A DNA stretch of 64,000 bases, taken from the NCBI GenBank assembly GCA_964384595.1, contig CAYLLY010000002.1:18661-82660 (forward strand). Reading direction: 5' to 3'. The DNA is from SCTG01 sp964384595. GTDB lineage: Bacteria > Nitrospirota > Nitrospiria > Nitrospirales > NS-4. Positions 33,083 to 41,964 of the stretch are shown piece after piece (the stretch's first letter is position 1; each line of letters begins with the position of its first letter). The notes under the pieces were generated by a model that did not search any database, was not told the DNA's origin, and was given only the letters and a program-made list of their open reading frames with translations. The position numbers and the translations under genes are program-made.

Positions 33083-35006
33083 GGATCCAGTCTGGCCCGA
33101 AGGCATCGTGAGCGACACCCACTGGCCGCTCGCCGCCGAGAAAGGTTCGGCACCACTGCTCAACGCTGAGCAGTGACCAGATCAGCAACCGGCAGTTTAC
33201 CTTGCCTTCCAAATGCTCGGACACCAGGCCCTGCACGGTATCCCGGTCAAGAAAGTTGTAGATGGCCGCGTCCCGCCCCATTAACCGGCGGCGAACGTAC
33301 TCGATACTCTCCCCGCGGAACCAACTGGCGTCGGGAGCGGAAAATCCCTGTTTGATCCCGTCGGTGACTTCGGCCGGGATATAGCGCTGCATCACCTGGC
33401 GTAAGAGCAATTTGCCGTCGCGGGTCTTCTCGAAATAGATGCGCGACTTATCGCCAGGTTGGTTCTCGTTGATGCGGATCACTTCGCCGATCTTGCTCAG
33501 CTTGAGTCGAACCGGCAGGCGCATGACAAAATCCACCAGGTCGTTGTCGAGGAACGGCACCCGCGTCTCGATCCCGTGGGCCATACTCAGTTTGTCCTCA
33601 ACGACCAGCAGACCGTGCAGGAAGGTCTTGGCCTCGAAATAGAGCGAGTGATTGATGTAGTCCTCAGGGCGCGTGAGTTCCTTGGCATGACGGTGAAACA
33701 CGTCGCGGAAGATGTCGCGCGTCCAGACCTTTTCGACCTGCGGCCAGATCGGCCGGAAGACCTGGCGGATGATGGAATTGGGAATCAACCGCTGCCAATA
33801 CGCGTAATACTTGTCAATATAATGTTCGAAATCCTCGTTCGCGACCGCACGGTAGTACCGCCAGGGATAGCCGCCGAACAACTCATCACCGCCCGTGCCG
33901 GCCAGCACCACTTTGCCGAACCGGCTCGCTAACCGGGCGGCATAGAAATTGGGATAGCTCTGCCCGACACGCGGTTCATCGAGATGCCACATCATAAGAG
34001 GCAGCACGCGTTCCATATCGCCGGCCTTGAGCACCATTTCGTAGTGTTCAGTGCCGAACAGGTAGGACATATGTTCGGCCTTGTCGCGCTCATCAAAGGC
34101 CAGCTCAAGGCCGGAGGCTGAGTGCAAATCGAAGCCGACCGTGAAGGTTTTCATGCCAGGGAACTGCCGCGCGGCAATCGCCGCAATGGAGCCGGAATCC
34201 ATCCCTCCCGAGAGATACGCGGCCACCGGGACGTCGCTCACCAGTTGGCGGCTGACTGCCTGGCGGAACAGGCGGTCCAGCTCTTCGGCGTATTCCTCCT
34301 CCGACGCCGTTTCCGCCGGCTCGCCAAAGCCATAATCCCAGTGCCGCTGGACGATCGGCTCGCCCTTCTGCGCATCAATCGTAAGCCAGCAGCCGGCCGG
34401 CAGCAGCTTGACGCCTTTGAACAGGGTGCTGTCGGTGAAGAAATTCTGAAACGTCATGTACTCCAGCAAGGCGTCCGGATCCATATCCACCCGCATGGCC
34501 GGATGCGACAGCATGGCTTTGATCTCCGAGCCGAAGAGGAACACACCGGGCCGTTCGGCATAGTAGATGGGCTTGATGCCATACCGATCGCGAGCGAGGA
34601 CCAGTTCTCTCTGCCGGCGATCCCAGATCGCAAAGGCGAACATGCCATTCAGCAGTTCCAGCGACTTGGGGCCCCAGGCCGCCCAGGCATAAAGCACGAC
34701 TTCGGAATCGGTGCGCGAGCGGAATTGATAGCCCATCGCTTGCAGCTTGGCTCGCAACTCCTGGAAATTGTACACTTCGCCGTTGTAGCTCAGGACAAAC
34801 CGGCCGTCGGCGCTCAGCATGGGCTGGTGGCCAGCGGCGGACAAGTCGATGATCGCCAGCCGCCGGTGGCCGAGGCCGACCGGGCCGTCAAGAAACTTCC
34901 CCTCCCCGTCAGGTCCCCGGTGACTGATCGCGTCCGTCATCTGCTTCAGCAGGACGGGCGATGCCGATTCATCCGAAAAATTCATGATTCCAGCGATACC
35001 GCACAT
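33075..35006 (-). CDS. asnB: AsnB-type glutamine-dependent amidotransferase 4
   Basis: A 643-residue AsnB homologue: Cys2 (MCGIAG), HRGPDGEG (29-36), YNGEVYNF (74-81), RTDSEV (98-103). Its ATP loop is SGGMDSG (266-272), with Met and a final Gly where the other three copies have SGGLDSS. A GTGGDELFGGYPWRYY segment and TRVPFLDNDLVDF are conserved. It is therefore a distinct paralogue, probably with a different acceptor. ATG 35006 is fixed by the need for Cys2; the methyltransferase gene upstream ends 5 bases earlier at 35012. G+C is intermediate between the AT-richer block and the flanks. It is followed by the NAD-binding protein gene. Confidence 0.87.
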   Translation of the reverse strand: MCGIAGIMNFSDESASPVLLKQMTDAISHRGPDGEGKFLDGPVGLGHRRLAIIDLSAAGHQPMLSADGRFVLSYNGEVYNFQELRAKLQAMGYQFRSRTDSEVVLYAWAAWGPKSLELLNGMFAFAIWDRRQRELVLARDRYGIKPIYYAERPGVFLFGSEIKAMLSHPAMRVDMDPDALLEYMTFQNFFTDSTLFKGVKLLPAGCWLTIDAQKGEPIVQRHWDYGFGEPAETASEEEYAEELDRLFRQAVSRQLVSDVPVAAYLSGGMDSGSIAAIAARQFPGMKTFTVGFDLHSASGLELAFDERDKAEHMSYLFGTEHYEMVLKAGDMERVLPLMMWHLDEPRVGQSYPNFYAARLASRFGKVVLAGTGGDELFGGYPWRYYRAVANEDFEHYIDKYYAYWQRLIPNSIIRQVFRPIWPQVEKVWTRDIFRDVFHRHAKELTRPEDYINHSLYFEAKTFLHGLLVVEDKLSMAHGIETRVPFLDNDLVDFVMRLPVRLKLSKIGEVIRINENQPGDKSRIYFEKTRDGKLLLRQVMQRYIPAEVTDGIKQGFSAPDASWFRGESIEYVRRRLMGRDAAIYNFLDRDTVQGLVSEHLEGKVNCRLLIWSLLSVEQWCRTFLGGERPVGVAHDAFGPDWIHA

Positions 35007-35011
35007 TCGGA

Positions 35012-36064
35012 CTAGGATCTCCCGGCGATGACCGTGATACCGGATTCCTGCAGATGCTCGCGCTCGATGGTCAATCCGGCTGCCTGGCACCAGGCGCGCA
35101 CCTGTTCCGGCGTCTGCCGGTGCGCGTTGGCCGGCGCATACCAGTCCAGGTTGATGTGATTCAGTTCGTCGAGGCTCAGGTCGTGATGATGGAAGGCCTT
35201 GACCACATGCCAATAAAAAAAGCGCTGGAGGTCCATCTTGCCGGCCGGAATGTTCAGCAGGGTGATCGGCTCCGGAACCTCGATCTCGATCTTCAGGTCG
35301 CCCAGCAACTTCCCCAGCTTGGTTAGCGGCAACATCGACGCCCAGGCCTGCTCCGGCGACATGCCTTGTAACTTGCCTCGCACGTAGTCATCGGTGAATT
35401 CGCGGATCGGCCCCTTGCGACGATAGACGTAGAAGAGGATGCGTCCCCCGGGCTTGAGCTTACGGGCCAGCGCGCGCAGCGCCGCTTCCGTGGAATCGGT
35501 GTGGTGCAGCACCCCCTGCGCATAGACCACGTCCACGCTGGCGTCAGGGATCGGTAGATCCATCAAGCTCGCCTGCAGGAACGCCGCATCCACTCCCTCT
35601 TGCGCGAAGCGTTCCCGTGCGGCTTCGACGGCCGTTGACACGTCCACGCCCAGATAGCGAACCTGCCGCAGCCGGCCCTCGAACAGCCCGAGCGCAGAGT
35701 GCCCGACGCCGCACCCCGCATCGAGCAGCAGCGGCCACGGCCCGTAGTCGCGCCACCAGGCCGCATCCGCGACGTCGCCGTAATGGGCTTTAAACCAATC
35801 GGCCAGCAGCGTGAAGCTATCCTGACGAAACCGGTCCGTCCCGCTCCAGATGAAGCTAAAGGCGTCTCGTGTCTGCAATTGGTTGTCCGTTAACAGTCCT
35901 TCTGACCGGGGAATGCCGTTGTGCATGACAAAGGTGGCGTCGCCGACGTGGAACCGTTCTCCCTCACCAGGCAGGCCGATGCCGAGCAGCTCATGCAGCC
36001 AGGCCGGTGGATGCAGTGGCCCTTTAGAGGCTGCGGAGGGCTTCAGCGACATAGGCGAAATCAT
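35012..36064 (-). CDS. Class I SAM-dependent methyltransferase
   Basis: A 350-residue protein. LLLDAGCGVGHSALGLF (about 111-127) is motif I, GVDVSTAVEAA motif II, VVYAQGVLHHTDSTE motif IV and LKPGGRILFYVYRRKGP motif VI. The extra 100-residue N-terminal region (RFHVGDATFVMHNGI, FSFIWSG) and the C-terminal His-rich stretch resemble a methyltransferase group common in O-antigen and surface-glycan clusters. The given ATG overlaps the DegT gene by 41 bases; a second ATG at 36052 is an alternative. It sits between a DegT aminotransferase and AsnB 4, suggesting a shared amino- or amidated sugar pathway. Confidence 0.8.
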   Translation of the reverse strand: MISPMSLKPSAASKGPLHPPAWLHELLGIGLPGEGERFHVGDATFVMHNGIPRSEGLLTDNQLQTRDAFSFIWSGTDRFRQDSFTLLADWFKAHYGDVADAAWWRDYGPWPLLLDAGCGVGHSALGLFEGRLRQVRYLGVDVSTAVEAARERFAQEGVDAAFLQASLMDLPIPDASVDVVYAQGVLHHTDSTEAALRALARKLKPGGRILFYVYRRKGPIREFTDDYVRGKLQGMSPEQAWASMLPLTKLGKLLGDLKIEIEVPEPITLLNIPAGKMDLQRFFYWHVVKAFHHHDLSLDELNHINLDWYAPANAHRQTPEQVRAWCQAAGLTIEREHLQESGITVIAGRS

Positions 36065-37196
36065 CTTGTGTCATACGGTTGTGGAGCGGAATCGCCATCG
36101 TGTTCCTATCGCAGTCACGCGCAGCGGGAAAATCCTCGGGACGAATGCCGTACCGATTTCGGTAAAAGCCCAGCATGTGCACGGCATGGGTTCCCGGCCG
36201 TGTCGCAATCCCGCGTTGTTGGAGAGATTCCATGATTTCGTTGCGCGGCTTCGGCGCAGTGCCCGGATCGACAGTGGTCACAAAGGCCTGCCACGCATGC
36301 CGGCCATCAGCCGGCTCCTCGGGCAGTTGCAGCCACTTGAGGCCGGCCAATTCGCGGCGGTAGAAGGCGGCCCCCGCCGCGCGTTCTTGAATGAACCGGT
36401 CGAGCTTGCTGAGTTGTGCGAGTCCGACCGCTCCCTGGAGATCAGTCATTCGATAGTTGAACCCCAGCATGTCAAATTCAGGGAGCAGGTAGGGCTTAGG
36501 CCCGCCATGGCGGATTTCTTCCGGGACCGACGCGCCGTGGTTGCGGAGCGCCCGCACCCGCTCAGCTAAGGCATCGTGGTTAGTGGTCACCATGCCTCCT
36601 TCGCCGGTGGTGATCACTTTCCGCGGATGGAAGGAGAAGACTCCGATCTCGCCGAGGCCGCCGGCGGAGCGGCCTCGATAGCTTGCACCGGCAGCGCAGG
36701 CTGCGTCCTCAATGACGGCGACGCCTTTGGGTAACACGGAACGGATCGCGTCAATGTCGCTGCACAGGCCAAACAGATGCACGGAGACGACGGCTCGCGT
36801 CCGCGCTGTGAGCCGACCGGCGACTTCCTCGGCGGTCACGTTAAACGTTCTCCGATCGACATCGGCAAAGACCGGCCTCGCCCCACAATAGAGCACCGCA
36901 TTGACGGTCGAGACCCACGTGAACGCCGGCACGATGACCTCATCGCCTGGGCCGACCTCCAGAGCGCTGAGGGCCAGATGCAAGGCCGTCGTACAACTCG
37001 TACAGGCAATCGCATGACGGACGCCGTGTTTCGTTGCAAAGGATTTCTCGAACGCTAATACCTTCGGTCCCTGTGTCAGCCAACCGGTGGAAATCGGGTC
37101 CCGAAGGGCCAGCCATTCCTCCTCACCCAGGCAAGGGGCAGCAATCTGAATTTCGCGGGCCTTATTCGCCCCAGATTCCACTCCACAGCCCTCCAC
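36024..37196 (-). CDS. DegT/DnrJ/EryC1/StrS PLP-dependent sugar aminotransferase
   Basis: A 390-residue aminotransferase of the sugar type, transferring an amino group from Glu to a keto-sugar nucleotide. The family landmarks are GWLTQGP near 39, TSCTTALHLAL near 66, EDAACAAG (163-170, PLP-ring contact Asp) and the PLP-binding lysine in SFHPRKVITTGEGG (Lys193). The GTGEGGM-like loop is as expected. It starts 1 base before the stop of the sulfatase-like gene upstream and overlaps the methyltransferase by 41 bases. No dehydratase lies beside it, so the keto-sugar must come from another epimerase/dehydratase in the locus or elsewhere. Confidence 0.88.
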   Translation of the reverse strand: MEGCGVESGANKAREIQIAAPCLGEEEWLALRDPISTGWLTQGPKVLAFEKSFATKHGVRHAIACTSCTTALHLALSALEVGPGDEVIVPAFTWVSTVNAVLYCGARPVFADVDRRTFNVTAEEVAGRLTARTRAVVSVHLFGLCSDIDAIRSVLPKGVAVIEDAACAAGASYRGRSAGGLGEIGVFSFHPRKVITTGEGGMVTTNHDALAERVRALRNHGASVPEEIRHGGPKPYLLPEFDMLGFNYRMTDLQGAVGLAQLSKLDRFIQERAAGAAFYRRELAGLKWLQLPEEPADGRHAWQAFVTTVDPGTAPKPRNEIMESLQQRGIATRPGTHAVHMLGFYRNRYGIRPEDFPAARDCDRNTMAIPLHNRMTQDDFAYVAEALRSL

Positions 37197-39029
37197 CTAG
37201 AATTGGTTCCCGTGCCTGTTCATCTTGACCAAAGGCCTGTACCGCACATGCATCGTGTCCGCTGAAACGCCGAATCTCATGAGGGACTCGCCGATGACAC
37301 CCCACACCGGATCATCCGGCTCGATCGGCGCATGCACATCTCCAACCTTATATCCGTCAACCACACCCCACCAGTTCTCCCCATGTCCTTGGGGATGGAT
37401 ATTCACAACAAACTTGCGCCCTTTCGCATACACGTTCAAGAAATGCTGGCGGTATTTCTGGCTGGGAATGGTCAGAACGGGCACATACGACTTATCGACA
37501 CCGCTCGAGATGAGCGATGTAGCCATCCCGTCTGGGCCTCCGTCAATCTCGAAATAGTCGAGCAGCGTTCGTCGCACGTCTCTGGTATCTGCTAAGCGGT
37601 GCTTGTGGCCTAGGGCGCCAGGGCCAAAGATGACTAGCGGAACGCGGGTGACTTCTTCCTCATTGTGATAGCCATACCAGATCTTGCCCTTGGAAAGGAT
37701 ACTGCCATGATCAGCCGTCATAATCACCAATGTGTTCGAACTCCATCCATGCTCGCCAAGGTAATCCAGTACCTGTTGGATCCTCTTCCCATACTCATCA
37801 GCTCGGGCTCGATACTCTTGCCGTACGTGCTCCACCAACGGTTCATCTTCCGGCTGATATCTGTAATCGTTCTTGATCGCCCTTTGGTAGAAATCGAACA
37901 GTGTGCTTGCCCCCTCCGACTTATCAGCCAAAGCCTGCACATTTTGCTCCCCAAAGGAAACATGCACGAGCAGAAAGGACTTGTTGCTGTTGGAATGTAA
38001 CTCCGCCACCTGTCTGGGGATGTTTTGACTCCATAGAATATCTTCGTTCAATCGTCCATTGGTTAGGCGATACAATAGCTCGGTGCGCTCACCCATATAT
38101 TTACGTGAATCTTCCCATGCAACGAACGTGTGATAGTTCAATCCCAGGTAGGCCGGCAGCCAGTTCCAATTTTCTGTAACAAACGCGGATCGCAAACCCG
38201 TGTACTGAGTTACGCTGTTGGACTCAGGAAGGCCGCTTGCGTGAAAGGATATCCAGCGCGTGGTTACTCCGTGCTCTTGTAGAACATTCAGAAGGTTGTG
38301 CCTGAGCCCCCCTTCACCACGACCACCTATCGAGAGGTTCATTCGTCCCGAGTACAGGACGCTAAAAAACCCGTTTGTATACACTTTGTTAGTGCGCACG
38401 TTTGTGAACACTAATCCTTGCTTCATCACGCGATCAAGCGCCGTCTCCTCGGCCCCCTGGTTGTATGTACTCAGGAGCTGAGAGGGCATTCCGTCGATGA
38501 CCAGGAGGATTACATGCTTTTCCATCCCATCTGGATTTGTCCTCTTGGCCAGATTGGAAAGCGCCGCATACGCGAGCCCGCCGGCAAAGACTACGAGTCC
38601 GACTGCGGTTGCAATTCCCGCAAATTGCCTCACACGGTTACGCACCGTAGGTATATCCCGTAAGCTTCTAAGGATCAGGCTTCCGAAAACGATACTTCCA
38701 ATTAGCAATGCGCTAAGCCACCGAATGTCCTCGATTTTTCCCGATATGGTCTCCACGCCGAAGACCACACATCCTGCGAGGGTCACCATGACAACCGCAC
38801 CGTCCAGCGCCTGGAGAGCTTTGTGCCTCCAGATCGCTGGCAGCAGCCTTGTTCCTAATACCACGCCAACGATCAAGATGAACAGGAGGAGTACCAGCGC
38901 CGAAGTAAAATAGAGATAGCTCAGCCAATCGCTGTGAAAAAGTAGGAGATCATCAGAGAGCCCTTGGAGGAAAACGACCAAAAGCAGCGCAACGGTATAG
39001 AGAGTGGCGATACGTCCGGGTTCAAGCAT
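37197..39029 (-). CDS. Membrane-anchored alkaline-phosphatase-superfamily (sulfatase-like) protein
   Basis: A protein of about 610 residues. The first 165 residues hold four or five transmembrane helices; the rest is a periplasmic sulfatase/phosphotransferase-like domain. Metal and nucleophile sites: LLVIDGMPSQ (Asp at about 179), VYTNGFFSVLYSGR with a candidate Thr nucleophile, and VIMTADHGSIL with the conserved D-H-G. This layout is seen in LTA synthase, phosphoethanolamine transferases and related enzymes, so it may add a phosphate-linked group to the glycan. ATG 39029 overlaps the NoeA-like gene by 8 bases; ATG 39071 and 39116 are also in frame. It is AT-richer than the flanks. Confidence 0.75.
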   Translation of the reverse strand: MLEPGRIATLYTVALLLVVFLQGLSDDLLLFHSDWLSYLYFTSALVLLLFILIVGVVLGTRLLPAIWRHKALQALDGAVVMVTLAGCVVFGVETISGKIEDIRWLSALLIGSIVFGSLILRSLRDIPTVRNRVRQFAGIATAVGLVVFAGGLAYAALSNLAKRTNPDGMEKHVILLVIDGMPSQLLSTYNQGAEETALDRVMKQGLVFTNVRTNKVYTNGFFSVLYSGRMNLSIGGRGEGGLRHNLLNVLQEHGVTTRWISFHASGLPESNSVTQYTGLRSAFVTENWNWLPAYLGLNYHTFVAWEDSRKYMGERTELLYRLTNGRLNEDILWSQNIPRQVAELHSNSNKSFLLVHVSFGEQNVQALADKSEGASTLFDFYQRAIKNDYRYQPEDEPLVEHVRQEYRARADEYGKRIQQVLDYLGEHGWSSNTLVIMTADHGSILSKGKIWYGYHNEEEVTRVPLVIFGPGALGHKHRLADTRDVRRTLLDYFEIDGGPDGMATSLISSGVDKSYVPVLTIPSQKYRQHFLNVYAKGRKFVVNIHPQGHGENWWGVVDGYKVGDVHAPIEPDDPVWGVIGESLMRFGVSADTMHVRYRPLVKMNRHGNQF

Positions 39030-40425
39030 GACCGCAGAGGAGGATCCTTCGGGTTGGCCGATCAGAGTCATATTCCTGGATGGTACGGAAATATCGTCCC
39101 AATGCTTGTTTGACATCGGCCAAGCTATAGCGAATTGGCCGAACCGTTTCTAGCAAGTCTATATTCGAATCGCGTTGGTCTATGTATTCAAAGATGGCGA
39201 ACTGTGTTCCGAGCTGACTCAGCAAAAAAGCGATGCGATCCAGCGACTGCCGTCCGTTTATGTATAGGTGATGCATGAGACCCAGGCAGAAGACCATGTG
39301 CGAACGCGCGCGCTCAATCACACCAGGGTATTGATTGCCAAGGAAGCCGCACGGGGGAGTGGGAGCGAGCAAGTCCACCACCAACGGCAGTATGTCTAAG
39401 CCCTGCCGCTTCGCGTAAGCGTACAAGTGCGCAATGCATGCTTCACTTTTATCGAGAGAGATAACCCTGGCGCCGCATTCCGCGGCTAAGACCGAGAAGG
39501 CTCCTGTATTGCAACCGAGGTCAACCACGGTCGGAGGCTGAAGACGGATTAGCAACTCACGCACTGTGGAGAGCTTCCTTTGTTTATCTATTCCTGGTTC
39601 GACCTGAACATAATAGTTACTCCACGCATCTTTCACGCCACTAAATTCTAACCGCTCCAAGCGTTTGAGGAGTCCCCTGAAGAATCGTTTCCTCACCGCC
39701 ACATCGATCTCGCTGCCTTGGCCTGCCGCAAGCTCCCGAACCGCTTTCTTGAGCTTTCTGTTTGTCTGAAGCAAGCGATCCAGGAACGGTGTGATAGCCA
39801 GATAGGAGTGTCTCAACAGGTATCCAAGTCCAACGTTCGTTACGAAGTCCTGTAACGTTATTCCGTTGATTGTGTCATAGAGTAGCGCTCTCCCGACTTT
39901 GCCCTTGTTGATCGCAGCCAAGTGCAGGGGACGCATGAAAAAGCTCTGGAATTGGCTGTACGCCGGCCAAAGCAGCCGCGCCTGTGTAGGCACAATGGAC
40001 GTGAAGTCAATGAACCTTGGCCGTGTACCTTGAAACCTGACATTCCAAGGAGAAGCGTCTTGAAGCATCATGTGCTGTGAAGCCAACTCGATGGACAATT
40101 CTAGATGTAGGCGCGCCGCATCCCGTAGCATCGAGGGGCACCACTCGACACAGTATGTGGCAGGCTCGACCACCTCATGTTGGACCACAAGGTCACATCC
40201 CACATCGGCCAGGTATAGCTCGCTAAGCTCAGTGCGAACCAGCCCGAACCTCTCGTGCAGCCGTTGAGCGATTCCATCGCTGATCATGCGTCGATAGAAG
40301 TCTGCGCTCTCTTTAAATATTGCCCGGAATATGCCGCGGTCCGTGTGAAAAACAAAACCGTGTGGGTCCACATAGGACGACGGATCGACACGCCAAGCAG
40401 AGTGCCCACTGTCAAGCTGAGTCAC
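39022..40425 (-). CDS. NoeA-like protein with a C-terminal SAM methyltransferase domain
   Basis: A 467-residue two-part protein. The N-terminal part has DASPWN (123-128) and FIDF (138-141), resembling the catalytic/metal motifs of protein-kinase-like folds, as in NoeA-type proteins. The C-terminal part has VVDLGCNTGAF (300-310, SAM motif I), ISLDKSEACIAHL and FCLGLMHHLYI (motif IV region). The start is GTG 40425, with GAGAGGG about 9 bases upstream. Nodulation NoeA acts on host-signal glycans; here a modification of the surface glycan is likely, but neither activity is demonstrated. It overlaps the sulfatase-like gene by 8 bases. Confidence 0.72.
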   Translation of the reverse strand: MTQLDSGHSAWRVDPSSYVDPHGFVFHTDRGIFRAIFKESADFYRRMISDGIAQRLHERFGLVRTELSELYLADVGCDLVVQHEVVEPATYCVEWCPSMLRDAARLHLELSIELASQHMMLQDASPWNVRFQGTRPRFIDFTSIVPTQARLLWPAYSQFQSFFMRPLHLAAINKGKVGRALLYDTINGITLQDFVTNVGLGYLLRHSYLAITPFLDRLLQTNRKLKKAVRELAAGQGSEIDVAVRKRFFRGLLKRLERLEFSGVKDAWSNYYVQVEPGIDKQRKLSTVRELLIRLQPPTVVDLGCNTGAFSVLAAECGARVISLDKSEACIAHLYAYAKRQGLDILPLVVDLLAPTPPCGFLGNQYPGVIERARSHMVFCLGLMHHLYINGRQSLDRIAFLLSQLGTQFAIFEYIDQRDSNIDLLETVRPIRYSLADVKQALGRYFRTIQEYDSDRPTRRILLCGHA

Positions 40426-40494
40426 CGCTGCCCTCTCAGGTCCCGGTGCCCTGCATCAGCCGGATACTCATACTCCCCAGAGAAGCTAGCACAG

Positions 40495-40773
40495 CTATTT
40501 GACCTCTTCTTCCTCAATCTTGTTGGAGGACACCGGCCGGCGAAAAGTACGCTCGAAGAGAACTTTAAGGTATCGCCATGGTCTCAATAGCCATGCGACG
40601 AGGGTGCCAAAAAAGAACACATATACAAGCTGGTACAAAACTCCTAAGATGCCAGGGTCAACGTATGCCCAGGCCAGAGTTGGCGTAACAACAAACAACA
40701 CAACCAGTACAACCAACCTGCCCCATTTAGCCACACTGCTGCCTTTCTTTTCATATCGATGAATTTCTCTCAT
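40495..40773 (-). CDS. Small membrane protein with a conserved YVDPG motif
   Basis: A protein of about 92 residues. It has a first helix (about 15-35), then AYVDPGILGVLYQLVYVFFFGTLVAWLL (a second helix) and a basic-acidic tail ending KIEEEEVK. The YVDPG / YLDPG motif followed by a helix is one I associate with small membrane proteins near glycan-modifying methyltransferases; the function is unknown. ATG 40773 begins 1 base after the epimerase stop; ATG 40797 would overlap that gene. It is probably a stabilising or recruiting subunit for the following NoeA-like and sulfatase-like proteins, as an inference from order. Confidence 0.65.
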   Translation of the reverse strand: MREIHRYEKKGSSVAKWGRLVVLVVLFVVTPTLAWAYVDPGILGVLYQLVYVFFFGTLVAWLLRPWRYLKVLFERTFRRPVSSNKIEEEEVK

Positions 40774-40774
40774 G

Positions 40775-41833
40775 CTATTCGTCGAAATCCCTGGCAATAC
40801 CTTGCATCCCTCCGGAAGAATCTGCCGATTCCCGCCTAATTACCTGACGGCTCACGAGGCTCTCTGCCTGAGGTCTGCATTTTTTTTCCGCTCGCCAGGC
40901 AATCAGCTTTTCGAGGCCATCACGTAATTCCGTCCTGGCCTCGAATCCAATCACTCGTTGGGCCTTCTCCGTGCTGCCAACACGATTCTTCACGAAGGTC
41001 AACCCCGCCGGCTCGTATTGGACTTGATGGTCCGACTTGGTGATTTCGAGTATCAACTCCGCGAGTTCTTTTATGGTCGTCCGCACACCCTTACCCACAT
41101 TGCAAAACGTGTCGGTCTTGTCGGCCTTGGCCGCGCAGATGTTGGCGCGTGCGCAGTCGCCGACGTAGACAAAATCATACGCCTGAGAGCCATCACCGAA
41201 AACGACCGGGGGTTGCCCCCGGTCAAGATTGTCCAGAATCTTCATGATGACCGCGATATAGGCACCGCGATAGTCCTGGCGCGGCCCATAGACGTTCATG
41301 TACCGAAGCCCGAGGTAATCGAGCCCATACCGGTGGTGAAAGGCCCGACACATCTGCTCGCCCGCGATCTTGGTCGCTCCATAGAAGTTTGTGTTGTGGA
41401 ACGGATGGTTTTCTGTCATCGGCTCTTCGACGGCATCCCCGTATACCGACGCAGACGATGAGTAGACCAGTCGGCCCACCCGATTCGCCACGCATGCTTC
41501 CAGCACGTTGAACGTGCCCCGAATGTTGACCTCAAAGGCCGACCGCGGATACTCGTGGCAGTGCAGCAGCCACAGGGCGGCAAGGTGGAACACACAGTCA
41601 ACCTCCTGCATCGCCTTGTTGAGGATGTCGGTATGCAGGATGTCTCCGCCCAGTTCGTAAACCCGGACACGGGAGTCTCGGAGCGCCGCGGTCAGGTTTT
41701 CATATCGGCCTCGACAGAAATTGTCGTAGACGATGACTTCGGCCACATCTTCGTTGAGCAACTCTTCGGTCACATGGGACCCAATAAAACCTGCGCCACC
41801 GATGACCAAGAGCTTCTTGCCCCTTATGTCCAC
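40775..41833 (-). CDS. NAD-dependent nucleotide-sugar epimerase/dehydratase (extended SDR)
   Basis: A 352-residue extended SDR. GGAGFIGSH (12-20) is the NAD loop, VIYDNFCRGRYENL has the acidic NAD-selecting residue, and SSSASVYG and YGATK give the Ser and YxxxK catalytic residues. NVYGPRQDYRGAYIAVI is a sugar-nucleotide binding stretch. The GTG at 41833 has AAGGAG seven bases upstream and is preferred to the longer frame that starts at 41935 with a cysteine-containing leader. Likely a 4-epimerase or dehydratase acting on a UDP- or dTDP-sugar. It lies 131 bases after wecB. Confidence 0.85.
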   Translation of the reverse strand: MDIRGKKLLVIGGAGFIGSHVTEELLNEDVAEVIVYDNFCRGRYENLTAALRDSRVRVYELGGDILHTDILNKAMQEVDCVFHLAALWLLHCHEYPRSAFEVNIRGTFNVLEACVANRVGRLVYSSSASVYGDAVEEPMTENHPFHNTNFYGATKIAGEQMCRAFHHRYGLDYLGLRYMNVYGPRQDYRGAYIAVIMKILDNLDRGQPPVVFGDGSQAYDFVYVGDCARANICAAKADKTDTFCNVGKGVRTTIKELAELILEITKSDHQVQYEPAGLTFVKNRVGSTEKAQRVIGFEARTELRDGLEKLIAWRAEKKCRPQAESLVSRQVIRRESADSSGGMQGIARDFDE

Positions 41834-41964
41834 CAGTTCACTCCTTGCTCTCTGGCTTTCACCACAGCTTGGACACGGCCAGCGGTAGAGGTCGTACGCG
41901 ATGGGGCGTCCCCGGGCATGGCTTCGCCCTCTCACTTACACGATCGAAAACGACACCGCCCCTT

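Noticed and set aside
41824..41919. Short minus-strand frame of 31 codons in the gap between wecB and the epimerase gene
   Set aside because: It has a weak RBS and no recognisable motif, and the gap is too short to judge; the epimerase start at 41833 has a better RBS.
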